From Paenibacillus taihuensis (lineage in GTDB: Bacteria; Bacillota; Bacilli; Paenibacillales; Paenibacillaceae), in the NCBI RefSeq assembly GCF_003386535.1, contig NZ_QTTN01000013.1:83267-147266 (forward strand): 64,000 nt of DNA. Direction: 5' to 3'. Below the pieces are notes generated by a model. That model did no database searches. It was not told the DNA's origin and worked only from the letters and a program-made list of their open reading frames with translations. Positions 26,930 to 35,793 of the stretch are shown here, one piece after another. Made by a program: the position numbers and the translations under genes. How positions within the stretch are numbered: position 1 is the first letter of the stretch; each line of letters starts with the position of its first letter.

Positions 26930-29545
26930 TTAATGCAATACGATGGCGAGCACGCTGCCGGATAGCGACTGCCCTTCATGGAAGCGAATCACATTGCCGC
27001 TGCGATCTGCAGGGATCGGAGCACCATTAACAAACACTTCGAACGATTTCTTGCCCTGGAGAAGGTCGCTGCTAAAGCTGTTCAGCTGCAGCTGTCCGTA
27101 GTTCACTTCCAAGCGGATCGTTCCGTTCGCATGCTCGAATTTGCCCCAGCCTTGATTAAGCGACCAGAAGCTGCTGAACTTCTCGGCGTTTAGCTTCGGA
27201 CTGAAGCCGATATGCCCCTGCAGCGAGTCGTATTCAAACCCGCTTAGCGCAAGCAGCAACGAATAGGAAGCCATCGATCTGACGTAATTGCTGCCGCATT
27301 CCAGCTCGTTCCACGGGTTTCTCCGCTCGCCGTCATAACGGTCGCGGATGGCTTTGACCGCTCGCAGCCCCTCGTCCAGCATGCCTTCATAGATCATATG
27401 GCATGCCGCTTGATATTCGAAGCCATGCATCATCTCATCCGCATAAGGAACCGGCACCTTCGGACTGTTGCCTTTGGGCCAGGAAGAGATCAGGATGCCC
27501 TGCTCGTCATTAAGCGAATAGATTCTGCAGGCGTTCGGATAATCGCGAATCGTCTCGATAAAGTTATATCGATATACGGACTCCAGCGCCTTCTTCACCT
27601 TCGCTTGATCATACATATAACCAAGTCCAACGATATGCGCATGCCATTGTCCGAGCACTTGGTCGATGTGACAGCCTTCTCCGATTTGGTACTTTATTTC
27701 TCCGAGCTCCTCATCGATCGGGAAGCGCTCATCCTGCAGATTGACGAGCTGATGATAGAACTCGCCATTAAACAGATGCTCATCTACCCACTTTCGTCCA
27801 TTCTCATAGAGCGCCATATACTTCTGGCCCGCTTCATCGCCGAGCGCTTCGGCCATTTCGGCAGCACAGCGCAGCGCGCCTTGATAGAGTCCGCTCACAT
27901 AGGAATTCGGCCCATAAATCTCGACGTCAAGCGTGTGATGCTGAACACCCTCCATCACGCCGTCGCAGTCTTGATCCCACCAATCCGTATTGGATGGATT
28001 CCAAGCGTATTCAAGCGAGGTTTTCACTTTAGGCCAAATGGACTTCAGCCACTCGTCATCGCCTGAAATTTTCCACTCGCGGTAGACCCTCATGATCGTG
28101 CCCATCTGCCCGTCGGCTGCCGCGCGATGCGATCCGGCGCAATCGGATACATCCTTGATCGTGCGCTCGACTGGGAGCATGAGGCGAAAAGCTACCTTGC
28201 CATTCTCGTACATCGCCGCCTTATATCTCACGTCAATCATCGAACGGGCTAAGGATGGGAAGAGGAACGGCGTAACCTGCTCATAGTTCCATACATGCGT
28301 GCAGGTGCCTTCGCAGCTTCCTTCTTCCGCATGAACACCTTCAAATCCATATAGAGTGCCATCTGTCAGTCTCAGGCAGGTTGGCGATTTCAGAATCGAA
28401 ATATTGCTGGCTACCGCATCTACGACATAATCCGGGAGCGTCGAAGCAAATAGCGTCTCCTTGAATAAGAGCGATTCACGGTAGAGTCTATCAAGCTCCT
28501 GCCACACATAAGCGGCAGACTGTACCGAGTCTTCGAATAGCGTAGCGTAATAATTCTTCCAACTCGGCGGATCGCATGGCGTACCGTCTGCATGGGTGCC
28601 TGGATTCCAGAAATTCACGTAATTCGGGAAGCTCCACGAAATAATGAAACGAAATTCGCCGCTCTCGCCTGGCGCGAGCGATTGGTGCGCGCTAAGCAAA
28701 CAGACGTCCTTCACGTTATGGGCAGAGACCTTGGCCTCGTCGCCGGATTGATTGTAGTCGCGCTCTTTGAACTTGCCAGGCGCGGCAAACTCCTTCCAGA
28801 ATACCGTCAGATTATCGAACCAATCACCGCGGTACCAGTAGGTCTGATAGCTGACATCCTCGGCATCTGTGCTTAGCGTCAAGTCGCCGAACTCCCGGTC
28901 CTCCGGCTTATAATGGGTGGAATTCAGCTTTATTCCTTTATAAGCGCCGTAATCGCGGAATTCATTACGGGGCTTCTTCGTAAACGGGTTCGATAAATTG
29001 CCAACAAGACTAATATCAAGCTGTTCATTTGATGTATTGGTTACCTTGTATGTCAATATAGCGACAGGAATGGAAGAGTCCTTATCATTGAGCGGAATGA
29101 GCGGATTGAAGGCTGTAAGCTTCACATCGAGCGGCACGGAATCATCGATAAAGGAGATTTCACCGAATGGGTATTCTCCTTTAAACGCTGTACCTTTGAA
29201 GTGGGGGAATCCGGCAAGGCTTTCCCGTTCGACGCCGAAGCCGAAGCCCGAGAACCGCCCCTTGCCCGTACCCGAGTATTGCGGGTGCAGGTCCCCGTTG
29301 AGCACCTTCGCGACTTTCACTTCACCGTTATGCTCGGCTTTAATGGCAAAGAAACTGAAGCCGTTATAGCTGTTCTTGTTCGGACGATTGAAGATTTCCC
29401 AATCGATAAGCCGGCCGTTGCCAGCAAGGCCGATGCTTCCGGAGCCGATCCCGCCCAGCGGGAATGAGATTTGATTCGTCTTGTTTCCTTTATACGTAAA
29501 ATCTTTATCCATTTTGTATAGTTCATTAAGCAGCTGCACGTTCAA
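26930..29545 (-). CDS. GH116-like glycosidase, paralogue B
   Basis: An 871-residue cytoplasmic enzyme of the same family as its neighbour. It has an N-terminal beta domain (FPLGGIGSGSIGLAGNGRL, WEIFNRPNKNSYNGFSFFA) and a catalytic barrel from about residue 375. The block SCEGTCTHVWNYEQ is near 410-423 and the putative acid/base Asp is D540 in HHTLDVEIYGPNSY. It lies 30 bp downstream of the MalG-type permease. Two related but clearly diverged GH116 enzymes in tandem suggest complementary linkages or substrates. The activity (beta-glucosidase or beta-xylosidase type) is a family-level inference. Confidence 0.84.
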   Translation of the reverse strand: MNVQLLNELYKMDKDFTYKGNKTNQISFPLGGIGSGSIGLAGNGRLIDWEIFNRPNKNSYNGFSFFAIKAEHNGEVKVAKVLNGDLHPQYSGTGKGRFSGFGFGVERESLAGFPHFKGTAFKGEYPFGEISFIDDSVPLDVKLTAFNPLIPLNDKDSSIPVAILTYKVTNTSNEQLDISLVGNLSNPFTKKPRNEFRDYGAYKGIKLNSTHYKPEDREFGDLTLSTDAEDVSYQTYWYRGDWFDNLTVFWKEFAAPGKFKERDYNQSGDEAKVSAHNVKDVCLLSAHQSLAPGESGEFRFIISWSFPNYVNFWNPGTHADGTPCDPPSWKNYYATLFEDSVQSAAYVWQELDRLYRESLLFKETLFASTLPDYVVDAVASNISILKSPTCLRLTDGTLYGFEGVHAEEGSCEGTCTHVWNYEQVTPFLFPSLARSMIDVRYKAAMYENGKVAFRLMLPVERTIKDVSDCAGSHRAAADGQMGTIMRVYREWKISGDDEWLKSIWPKVKTSLEYAWNPSNTDWWDQDCDGVMEGVQHHTLDVEIYGPNSYVSGLYQGALRCAAEMAEALGDEAGQKYMALYENGRKWVDEHLFNGEFYHQLVNLQDERFPIDEELGEIKYQIGEGCHIDQVLGQWHAHIVGLGYMYDQAKVKKALESVYRYNFIETIRDYPNACRIYSLNDEQGILISSWPKGNSPKVPVPYADEMMHGFEYQAACHMIYEGMLDEGLRAVKAIRDRYDGERRNPWNELECGSNYVRSMASYSLLLALSGFEYDSLQGHIGFSPKLNAEKFSSFWSLNQGWGKFEHANGTIRLEVNYGQLQLNSFSSDLLQGKKSFEVFVNGAPIPADRSGNVIRFHEGQSLSGSVLAIVLH

Positions 29546-29575
29546 ATGATTCCCTCCCTATAATCGATCGATGGC

Positions 29576-30466
29576 CTACAATTTCAGCCCGCCGGCAGTA
29601 ATGCCTTCGACAAGATATTTCTGACCAAAAATATAGAAGAGCAGCGGAACGACAAGCGACAGCGTTACACCCGCAAGTATCGCGGATAAATTGCCTGACC
29701 CGAAGGTACCGGTTAGCACGGTCATCCCGAGCGGAAGCGTCATTTTCTCAAACGTATTTAAGAAAATAAGCGGTCTGAAGAAATCATTCCAGTTCGCGAT
29801 AAACGTCATGACCGACGTAACGGCGATCGCCGGGAAAACCATCGGGAGAATGACCTTCAGAAACACCCACATCCGGCTTGCCCCATCCATATAAGCAGCT
29901 TCGTCATACGTAGAGGATATCGTCATCATCATCTGACGTATCATGAAGATGCCAAGCGGATTAATTAATGCCGGCAATATAAGCGCCCAATGCGTATCGA
30001 TGAGCCCGAGCCTGGAGATCAGAATGAACTGCGGGATAATCGTCACCTGACCGGGAATCATGAGGCCGGCCAGGAAAATAATAAAGATGAGATTTCTGCC
30101 CGGAAACGAGATGCGGGAAAAGGCAAAGGCGGCCATGCTCGAAATAAAAATATGACCGACAACGATGAGCAGCGAGATTTTGAGACTATTGCCTATGAAA
30201 TCCGCAAACGGAACACGGTTGAACACTTCCGCGTAGTTATTGAAATTAAAGTCGGTAGGAAAAATCGCCGGCGGCAATGAGAACGAATCCTTCGGCAGTC
30301 TAAGCGAGGTGGAAATAATCCATAGAAACGGCGAGAGCATCAGAAATGAAAGCACGAGAAGAGAGGCATCCAGAACGTAGCTTCCAGCGCTTCTGCGCCG
30401 TACGCCGATGCGGATCTCCTTCTGCTCCTCCGTGTAAACGCTGGCAAGTTGAACATCACTGCTCAT
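29576..30466 (-). CDS. Carbohydrate ABC transporter permease, MalG type (CUT1)
   Basis: The 296-residue permease has six membrane segments, the first at about 29-51 (LDASLLVLSFLMLSPFLWII). The EAA loop is at about 189-212 (YDEAAYMDGASRMWVFLKVILP). It is the intact partner of the frameshifted permease gene 39 bp upstream and precedes the GH116 genes. With binding protein and partner permease it should import the oligosaccharide processed by the GH116 enzymes. Confidence 0.88.
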   Translation of the reverse strand: MSSDVQLASVYTEEQKEIRIGVRRRSAGSYVLDASLLVLSFLMLSPFLWIISTSLRLPKDSFSLPPAIFPTDFNFNNYAEVFNRVPFADFIGNSLKISLLIVVGHIFISSMAAFAFSRISFPGRNLIFIIFLAGLMIPGQVTIIPQFILISRLGLIDTHWALILPALINPLGIFMIRQMMMTISSTYDEAAYMDGASRMWVFLKVILPMVFPAIAVTSVMTFIANWNDFFRPLIFLNTFEKMTLPLGMTVLTGTFGSGNLSAILAGVTLSLVVPLLFYIFGQKYLVEGITAGGLKL

Positions 30467-30505
30467 GATCGTGACACCTCCATAGGAGCAACGCCTAATA
30501 CGTCA

Positions 30506-31398
30506 CTATTCTTGATCATACGATACCCACTTTTTGCCGAGTGCAAATTGAAGAACGGTAATCGATAGAATCGCCAGGAACAGACTGATGGAAACCGTAG
30601 AAGCATAGCCCATTTCATGTCGCTGGAAAGCGACTTCATAAATATACATGTTGACCGAACGGGAAGCGTCGCCGGGTCCGCCGCCTGTAATCAGGTACGG
30701 CTCGTCAAAAATTTGCGTTGTCCCGATTAACGTGGTGACAAGTATAAAGAACAGCATCGGAGAAAGCATGGGGAGCGTAATGGCAAAAAAACGCTGAACC
30801 TTGTTCGCCCCGTCGATTTCGGCGGCTTCATAAAGCGTCTCCGGTATGTTCTGCAGTCCGATAAAGTAGTATAGAAACGCATTTCCGATAAACTTCCAGA
30901 AGCTATAAATCGCTACGGCCAGAAACACCCAGCTTGGCGATTGCATCCACGGGATACCTTCGATATGAAATAAGCTTAGAAAGTAATTGAGCACCCCAAA
31001 CTCCTTGTTGAACATAAAGGACCATGCCACCGCAACAGCAGCGGAAGTCGCTAACACCGGGAAGTAAAATACCGTTCGGTAGAAGTACTTTAATCCCGTG
31101 GCGATCTTCCGCTGCACCGCGAGCGCAAGAAGCAAACCCAATATGACATGCAGAGGTGTAAGAATAAGTACGAACTTGAGCGTATTCCAGTACACCGTAC
31201 CAAGCCTGTCATCGTCAAAGAAGTCCTTGAAATTGTCGAGCCCGATGAACTTGGAAGGCGTAATGACGTTGTACTTGTTAAAGCTGAGGATGATGGATGC
31301 AACCACACCACAGGCTCGGCTATGAACAAGAGGAAGAGCGCTAGGGCCGGCGCCAGGAACAGATAGCCGGTGATCGTATCTTTCCATTTCTTCGACAT
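30506..31398 (-). pseudogene. Carbohydrate ABC permease, MalF type, with N-terminal frameshift
   Basis: The family-typical start MSKKWKDTITGYLFLAPALA lies at ATG 31398 with GAGGAGG upstream. This frame goes out of register near 31301-31312. The body (SIILSFNKYNVITPSKFIG ... EAAEIDGANKVQRFFAIT) continues in another frame to the stop at 30506. Removing a TG dinucleotide from the GTGGTGTGG stretch would join the halves as PVVVASIIL, exactly what the family predicts. A 293-codon open frame in the second register starts with sequence unlike a permease. Because the rest of the operon is intact, this may be a recent mutation or a sequence error. Confidence 0.78.
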
Positions 31399-31464
31399 CA
31401 CTTCAGGATACCTCCTCCAGACAGGCAATAACGACAATGCCGTCTTTGCCGTATGAGAATGTAA

Positions 31465-31494
31465 GCTGCAGCAGGCACGAGGGCCCGCTGCAGC
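31465..31494 (-). other. Intercistronic hairpin after the second binding-protein gene
   Basis: GCTGCAGCAGGC pairs with GCCCGCTGCAGC, between the binding-protein stop and the permease start. It has no T run and mirrors the hairpin at 8510 in the first sugar locus. Confidence 0.5.
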
Positions 31495-31513
31495 ATGACG
31501 CACAATTCGAAAG

Positions 31514-32833
31514 CTATTTCTTAAGTGCTTTATCGATCTCTTCCTTGGCCTTCTTCATCGCGGAAGCGGCATCCATCTGATTCGCAAGAATGAGACCCAT
31601 GTATCGGCTGAAGATGGACTCGATATCGGCATACTGCATAGGCGCTTCTACCGCTTTGGAGATATCTGCGCTGTCGGCATAGATCTTCCAGTTCGTCGCT
31701 GGCGTCTTAGGAAGTACTTCCGCCATAACCGATGTACGAGTCGGGATCGAAGCATCCGACAATGTTGTTTTTTGAGAGAATGTACCTCCGAGGAATGCGG
31801 ACAGCTTGTAAGCAGCATCCGGATACTTCGTCGTCTTCAAAGCCGGGAATGCGCCTACGCCGAATATAACTTTGTTCGTTTTGAAGGTCGGCAAATATTG
31901 AACGTCGATGTCCTTGAAATTGTTCTTCGCATAGGTAGAGAATGGCCATTTACCAGCGGACATCATGGCGACTTGGCCGTTCATCAGCATTTGGGTTCCG
32001 TCATCCTTCGGATTAGGTGCTGGAGCTACCTTATACTTGTAGATGAGATCCTGGAAGAATTGCATCATTTCAATGGCATTCGGATCGTCGAGCTTGCTTG
32101 TCGTCATCGTATCGTCAAGCACGCTGGCTTCGTTGTTGAACAACCACGCCGATGCGCCGAAGTAATAGTTCGGAATGGCAAAGCCATACGTTTTCTTGCC
32201 GTCCTTATCCGTTGTCAGCTTCTGCGCGTAAGACAGGAAATCGTCCTTCGTCCAATTCTTGTCCGGGAGCGACAGCCCTGCATCCTTCAGCAATTTGGTA
32301 TTGAAGTGCATAACAACGTTGTTCCAGTCCCACGTGAAGCCGTATGTTTTGCCATCCACAACAAACGGAGCTTGCAGCTTCGGATGCAGATCGCTATAGT
32401 TGTCCATCGCTTCGGGCTCAACATTCATGTAATCGTCGAACGGGAGCAGCAAATCCTGCTTGGCGAACATTTGAACGCCCTCGATCGCAATACGGATGAC
32501 ATCCGGCGGATTGCCTGCTGCAATCATCGTTTGGATTTTATTGAAATAGTCGCCCCAGGAATTGCTTGGGATTTCAATGCGTTTTACTTTAATGTTCGGG
32601 TAAAGCTTATTAAACTCGGTCAAGATGGTTTGCAGCTGCTCATCGGAAGCATCGCCTTTACCCCAAACGAGCGTTAATTCCGCCTTTTCGTCGTTAGAGC
32701 CTTTGGTGACTGTCTTGGAGTCGCTGTTGCTGTTAGAGGAATTAGAAGAGTTAGAGGAGTTAGAGCCGCATGCAGCTAATGAAAAGCATAAAATCAGAGC
32801 TAACACAAGCATGACAGTCTTTTTCACGATCAA
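31514..32833 (-). CDS. Extracellular sugar-binding lipoprotein (CUT1 family)
   Basis: A protein of about 439 residues with a lipoprotein signal (VLALILCFSLAAC) and a Ser/Asn-rich linker, followed by a solute-binding fold (LTLVWGKGDASDEQLQTIL; IPSNSWGDYFNKIQTMIAA). It is the capture protein of the GH116-linked transporter. The frame opens at ATG 32851, but a TTG at 32833 has GAGG 7 bp in front of it and gives a compact signal peptide (MIVKKTVML), so I prefer it. The LacI-type gene divergent from it and palindromes in the gap imply substrate-induced expression. Confidence 0.87.
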   Translation of the reverse strand: MIVKKTVMLVLALILCFSLAACGSNSSNSSNSSNSNSDSKTVTKGSNDEKAELTLVWGKGDASDEQLQTILTEFNKLYPNIKVKRIEIPSNSWGDYFNKIQTMIAAGNPPDVIRIAIEGVQMFAKQDLLLPFDDYMNVEPEAMDNYSDLHPKLQAPFVVDGKTYGFTWDWNNVVMHFNTKLLKDAGLSLPDKNWTKDDFLSYAQKLTTDKDGKKTYGFAIPNYYFGASAWLFNNEASVLDDTMTTSKLDDPNAIEMMQFFQDLIYKYKVAPAPNPKDDGTQMLMNGQVAMMSAGKWPFSTYAKNNFKDIDVQYLPTFKTNKVIFGVGAFPALKTTKYPDAAYKLSAFLGGTFSQKTTLSDASIPTRTSVMAEVLPKTPATNWKIYADSADISKAVEAPMQYADIESIFSRYMGLILANQMDAASAMKKAKEEIDKALKK

Positions 32834-32931
32834 ACACCATCCTCGATTCATAATGATTACGATCCCTGTTCATCAAACCAGCAGATAAACGAGTAAGACC
32901 CACCTTATGCATGCGTCGTCTTGATGGCTTC

Positions 32932-32953
32932 TCTCCGTTCACGTGAACGGAGA
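32932..32953. promoter_or_regulatory. Perfect palindromic operator for the LacI-type regulator
   Basis: A 22-bp perfect palindrome with core CGTTCACGTGAACG lies upstream of the binding-protein gene. A central CG (here CGTG) palindrome of this kind is typical of LacI-family operators. Two imperfect copies follow toward the lacI-type gene. Confidence 0.7.
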
Positions 32954-33010
32954 ACTACAAAAAAAATCATGACCCTTGCCTCACTTGCTATTCTCAAGCT
33001 GCGGCTTCAC

Positions 33011-33024
33011 CGTGCACGTGAACG
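33011..33024. promoter_or_regulatory. Second operator-like copy
   Basis: CGTGCACGTGAACG differs from the perfect 14-bp core at one base. On the minus strand the same stretch is also one base from the cre consensus (TGAAATCGTTCACG). Confidence 0.5.
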
Positions 33025-33052
33025 ATTTCATTGTAACAATCGCGAACAACGT

Positions 33053-33066
33053 TGTAAACGTTTTCT
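33053..33066 (+). promoter_or_regulatory. Near-consensus cre site
   Basis: TGTAAACGTTTTCT matches the cre consensus except for the final base. It lies in the divergent control region of the GH116 sugar locus, where CcpA control would be expected. Confidence 0.4.
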
Positions 33067-33130
33067 TTTCGACGGCGATTTTCGACACACTCTCGTTTCA
33101 CATCTCGTGAAATCTTCAATTTCCACATAT

Positions 33131-33173
33131 CGTTCACATGCACGTTGACCATTTTTCTAATTTATAATACGAT
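33131..33173 (+). promoter_or_regulatory. Promoter of the lacI-type gene with third operator-like copy
   Basis: CGTTCACATGCACG (33131-33144) matches 12 of 14 bases of the perfect operator core. It is followed directly by TTGACC (33145-33150), a 17-bp spacer and TACGAT (33168-33173), suggesting autoregulation. Confidence 0.45.
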
Positions 33174-33216
33174 CATCTTAGCAGTCTATTAGATCCATAC
33201 CGGGGGTCGCATTTGC

Positions 33217-34203
33217 ATGCAAGTAACTAGCAAACAGATCGCAGAAATGTGTGGAGTCACCCGTGGTACGGTTGATCGCGCGCTTAACAACCGGCCGGGA
33301 ATCAGCGCTGCAACGCGGGACAAAATCCTGAAGGTCGCCGATGAATTGGGCTATCGACCGCATTTCTTGGCTCAAAGCCTTGTTAAAGGCGAGACGAAGA
33401 CACTTGGAATCGTCTTATTCGATATACACAATCAAATTTTCTCTCAGCTGTTCCATTCGTTTGAAGCGGAAGCGAGGAAACACGGTTATTTGACGTATCT
33501 TGTGCTTACGAACAAGGATCAGGAGCTGGAAGTCGAGTATATTCACAATCTTCTTAATCGGAAGGTTGATGGTATTGCCATTTCTGCCGTCAATTTTGGC
33601 TCGAAATTCGAAGCTCTTCTGTTAAAAGCAGGCATTCCCATTGTTTCGTTCGCCAACCGGATTTCTGCCAAGCTCCCCTATGTCTGGATCGACGACAAGC
33701 AGGCAACGAAAGCTGCCGTCAGACACATCGCCGATAAAGGCTACCGCCGCATTATTTTTGTCATTCCCCCGCTGCGGTATAAAGGAACAAGCAATATCTA
33801 TGTCCCGGAGCAGCGCTACAAAGGGTTTCTTGAAATATGCGGCACGATGCCGGACCTTCAATATGATATCGTCTCTGATCGTTCATACTTAACCAGCGTC
33901 CTTCAGCTTGTGACCCAGTCGCAGGAAAGAACCGCAATTCTATGCAGCAGTGATATCTATGCGCTCGAAGTTGCCAGGCATCTCAAGGCTCATCAAGTTA
34001 AGGTGCCGGAAGATGCCGGCATAATGGGTTTCGACCATATCGACGTCCTCCGATTCGTTGATCCGTCTCTGACAACCATTGATTTTCAAGTGGAGGAAAT
34101 CGGCAGAAAAGCCGCTGAGCTGTTAATTGAAAACATCAGAGGAAACGACATCCCGCTTCGCACGAATGTTACTTACTCCATCGTTGAGGGAGAGTCGCTA
34201 TAA
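33217..34203 (+). CDS. LacI-family transcriptional regulator
   Basis: The 328-residue repressor has an N-terminal helix-turn-helix and hinge helix (TSKQIAEMCGVTRGTVDRALNN ... ADELGYRPHFLAQSL) and a periplasmic-binding-protein-like effector domain (ETKTLGIVLFDIHNQIFSQL; IMGFDHIDVLRFVDPSLTTID). It is divergent from the GH116-linked transporter operon, with three palindromic sites between them. It should repress that operon until a sugar binds. The ATG at 33217 follows GGGGGT at about 13 bp. A strong terminator follows the gene. Confidence 0.88.
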   Translation: MQVTSKQIAEMCGVTRGTVDRALNNRPGISAATRDKILKVADELGYRPHFLAQSLVKGETKTLGIVLFDIHNQIFSQLFHSFEAEARKHGYLTYLVLTNKDQELEVEYIHNLLNRKVDGIAISAVNFGSKFEALLLKAGIPIVSFANRISAKLPYVWIDDKQATKAAVRHIADKGYRRIIFVIPPLRYKGTSNIYVPEQRYKGFLEICGTMPDLQYDIVSDRSYLTSVLQLVTQSQERTAILCSSDIYALEVARHLKAHQVKVPEDAGIMGFDHIDVLRFVDPSLTTIDFQVEEIGRKAAELLIENIRGNDIPLRTNVTYSIVEGESL

Positions 34204-34332
34204 ATGAGCATGAACGCTTCACTTACAAAAACGACCACAGATAAATGATGCGCTTCTCTTTATTAATCGCGACTTCTTTTTGCGAGGTTCTTGCATCTAA
34301 TACTTTAATTGTTAGGTTTCATCATGAACATA

Positions 34333-34375
34333 AAAAGACTACCGATTGGGAGTTCAACTCTTAGTCGGTAGTCTT
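34333..34375 (+). terminator. Terminator of the lacI-type gene
   Basis: AAAGACTACCGA pairs perfectly with TCGGTAGTCTTT around a 19-base loop, ending in TTTAAT, 130 bp after the stop codon. Confidence 0.65.
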
Positions 34376-34411
34376 TAATCGAAATCAGAAAGGGATCCCC
34401 GTGGGGGATAC

Positions 34412-34481
34412 ACTATTTCGTTAATTGAACATCGGAAGCTTTAGCCGGAATCACTTCCAAGGTGCCTTGGTAGGACGGGGC
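34412..34481 (-). pseudogene. Possible remnant of a gene's 3' end
   Basis: A minus-strand frame of 22 codons reads APSYQGTLEVIPAKASDVQL then TK and stop. It looks like the end of a beta-rich protein and is followed by a small hairpin (ATCCCC/GGGGAT, 34393-34408) with a T-rich tail. An in-frame TAA precedes it and no start is present. It could be chance. The rest of 34204-34622 holds only terminators. Confidence 0.3.
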
Positions 34482-34503
34482 TTAACTGCCTGGATGAAAA
34501 TAA

Positions 34504-34544
34504 AAAAGAGCCGCATGACTCGAAGGGAAGTCATGCAGCCTCTT
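34504..34544 (-). terminator. Repeat-family terminator, copy 3
   Basis: The GAGCCGCATGACT core pairs with AGTCATGCAGCCTC, and the minus strand ends GCGGCTCTTTTTTA. It is located after the molybdopterin oxidoreductase gene and is the same family as 20021 and 22951. Confidence 0.7.
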
Positions 34545-34622
34545 AAACATTTCACGATACATGGTTTCAGATAGACAATGAAGCAGTTAAGAAGTACTTC
34601 ATTAACCTCAATCGCTCTTTAT

Positions 34623-35231
34623 TCAATCAAAGTCATATCGCTCTTCTTTCCACGGATCCCCATACATATGGTATCCGTTTCGCTCCCATAATCCCGGCTT
34701 GTCGCTCGCCATGAACTCGATGCCGCGCAGCCACTTGGCGCTCTTCCAGAAGTAGAGATGCGGCACGACCATTCGCACAGGGTAGCCATGCTCCGGCGAC
34801 AAAATCTCGCCACCATGCTTGATCGCGAAGAACGACGTGTCGCGCAGGAAATCCTCGAGCGGCAGATTCGTCGACCAGCCGTGCTCGGCGTGCAGCATGA
34901 CGAACTTCGCTTCCGGCTTCACCTTCACTCGCTCCATGACAGTTGCAACCGCTACGCCTTCCCACACATTGTCGAGCTTCGACCATGTCGTGACGCAGTG
35001 AATGTCGTTGCCGAATTGCTGCCGCGGCAGCTGCATGAACTCCTTGTACGAAATCTCCGCGTCCTCTTCCACCAGCCCGAACAAGCGCAGGTTCCATAAC
35101 CCCATATCCCGGTAATACGGCACCTCGCCATGATGAAGAACAGGGAACCCTGCCGTCACCCGCTGACCTGGCGGAACACGATCTCCCTCTCCGCCGCTGC
35201 CGTCTTTGCGTGCACCTAGTCCAAATAACAT
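34623..35231 (-). CDS. Sulfite oxidase-like molybdopterin oxidoreductase (YuiH type)
   Basis: The 202-residue product is the small single-domain form of the sulfite-oxidase/YedY family. The molybdopterin-binding fold includes IHCVTTWSKLDNVWEGV, where the Cys is the predicted molybdenum ligand. GHGGEILSPEHGYPVRMV-like sequence (here KHGGEILSPEHGYPVRMVV) and LRGIEFM complete the core. No signal peptide or haem domain is visible, so it is probably cytoplasmic with an unknown acceptor. It follows the isochorismatase-like gene by about 20 bp and may be its operon partner. The substrate is unknown. Confidence 0.83.
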   Translation of the reverse strand: MLFGLGARKDGSGGEGDRVPPGQRVTAGFPVLHHGEVPYYRDMGLWNLRLFGLVEEDAEISYKEFMQLPRQQFGNDIHCVTTWSKLDNVWEGVAVATVMERVKVKPEAKFVMLHAEHGWSTNLPLEDFLRDTSFFAIKHGGEILSPEHGYPVRMVVPHLYFWKSAKWLRGIEFMASDKPGLWERNGYHMYGDPWKEERYDFD

Positions 35232-35252
35232 CTTAGCTTTCTCCTTCCAGCT

Positions 35253-35753
35253 CTAGTACTGCAACTGATTCACTAAGTATGAAATTACAGGATGAGAGAT
35301 GACATTTCGATCGCGATACGTTGCGGTAATCGCTTCACTATGCGCGCTGACGATGCCGTTCTGCAGAATGACCGGCTTGAACCCGCGCTCATTCGCCCCA
35401 TTATAAGTAGCTAGCACACAATGCTCCGCTGCATTGCCGGCAATAATAAGCAGCTCAACGTCCTTTTCGCGCAGCTTTTGCTCGAGCTCCGTCTGCCAGA
35501 ACGAATTACTGAACTCTTTGGTCACCACAATGTCTTGCTCGTTGATCGGAACTTCAGGAATGGTCTGGTAAGCCTCACGATAGGCTTCGCTCATCCCTTC
35601 GATATCTTGAATATGAATGATGACATGTTCCTTCGCACGCAGCATTCCCGCTACATAGTTAATATATTCGCAAGCTCTTCCTATAACCTTCTTCTCTGCT
35701 TCCTCCAGATGGGCATGCTGCATATCGATAATGAGAAAACCTAGCTTCTTCAT
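35253..35753 (-). CDS. Isochorismatase-family cysteine hydrolase
   Basis: A protein of about 166 residues with the alpha/beta cysteine-hydrolase fold. The catalytic triad is visible as Asp in FLIIDMQ, Lys in VVTKEFSNSFWQTEL and Cys in NAAEHCVLATYNGA. Relatives hydrolyse amides such as nicotinamide, N-carbamoyl compounds or isochorismate; the group here is not specific enough to name a substrate. The frame opens at TTG 35774, but the ATG at 35753 gives the family-typical MKKLGFLIIDMQ start with GAGAGGAG upstream. It lies 40 bp after the MFS gene stop. Confidence 0.82.
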   Translation of the reverse strand: MKKLGFLIIDMQHAHLEEAEKKVIGRACEYINYVAGMLRAKEHVIIHIQDIEGMSEAYREAYQTIPEVPINEQDIVVTKEFSNSFWQTELEQKLREKDVELLIIAGNAAEHCVLATYNGANERGFKPVILQNGIVSAHSEAITATYRDRNVISHPVISYLVNQLQY

Positions 35754-35793
35754 AAGTTTGAACGCTCCTCTCAATTGGTCAAGCTTCTACTCA

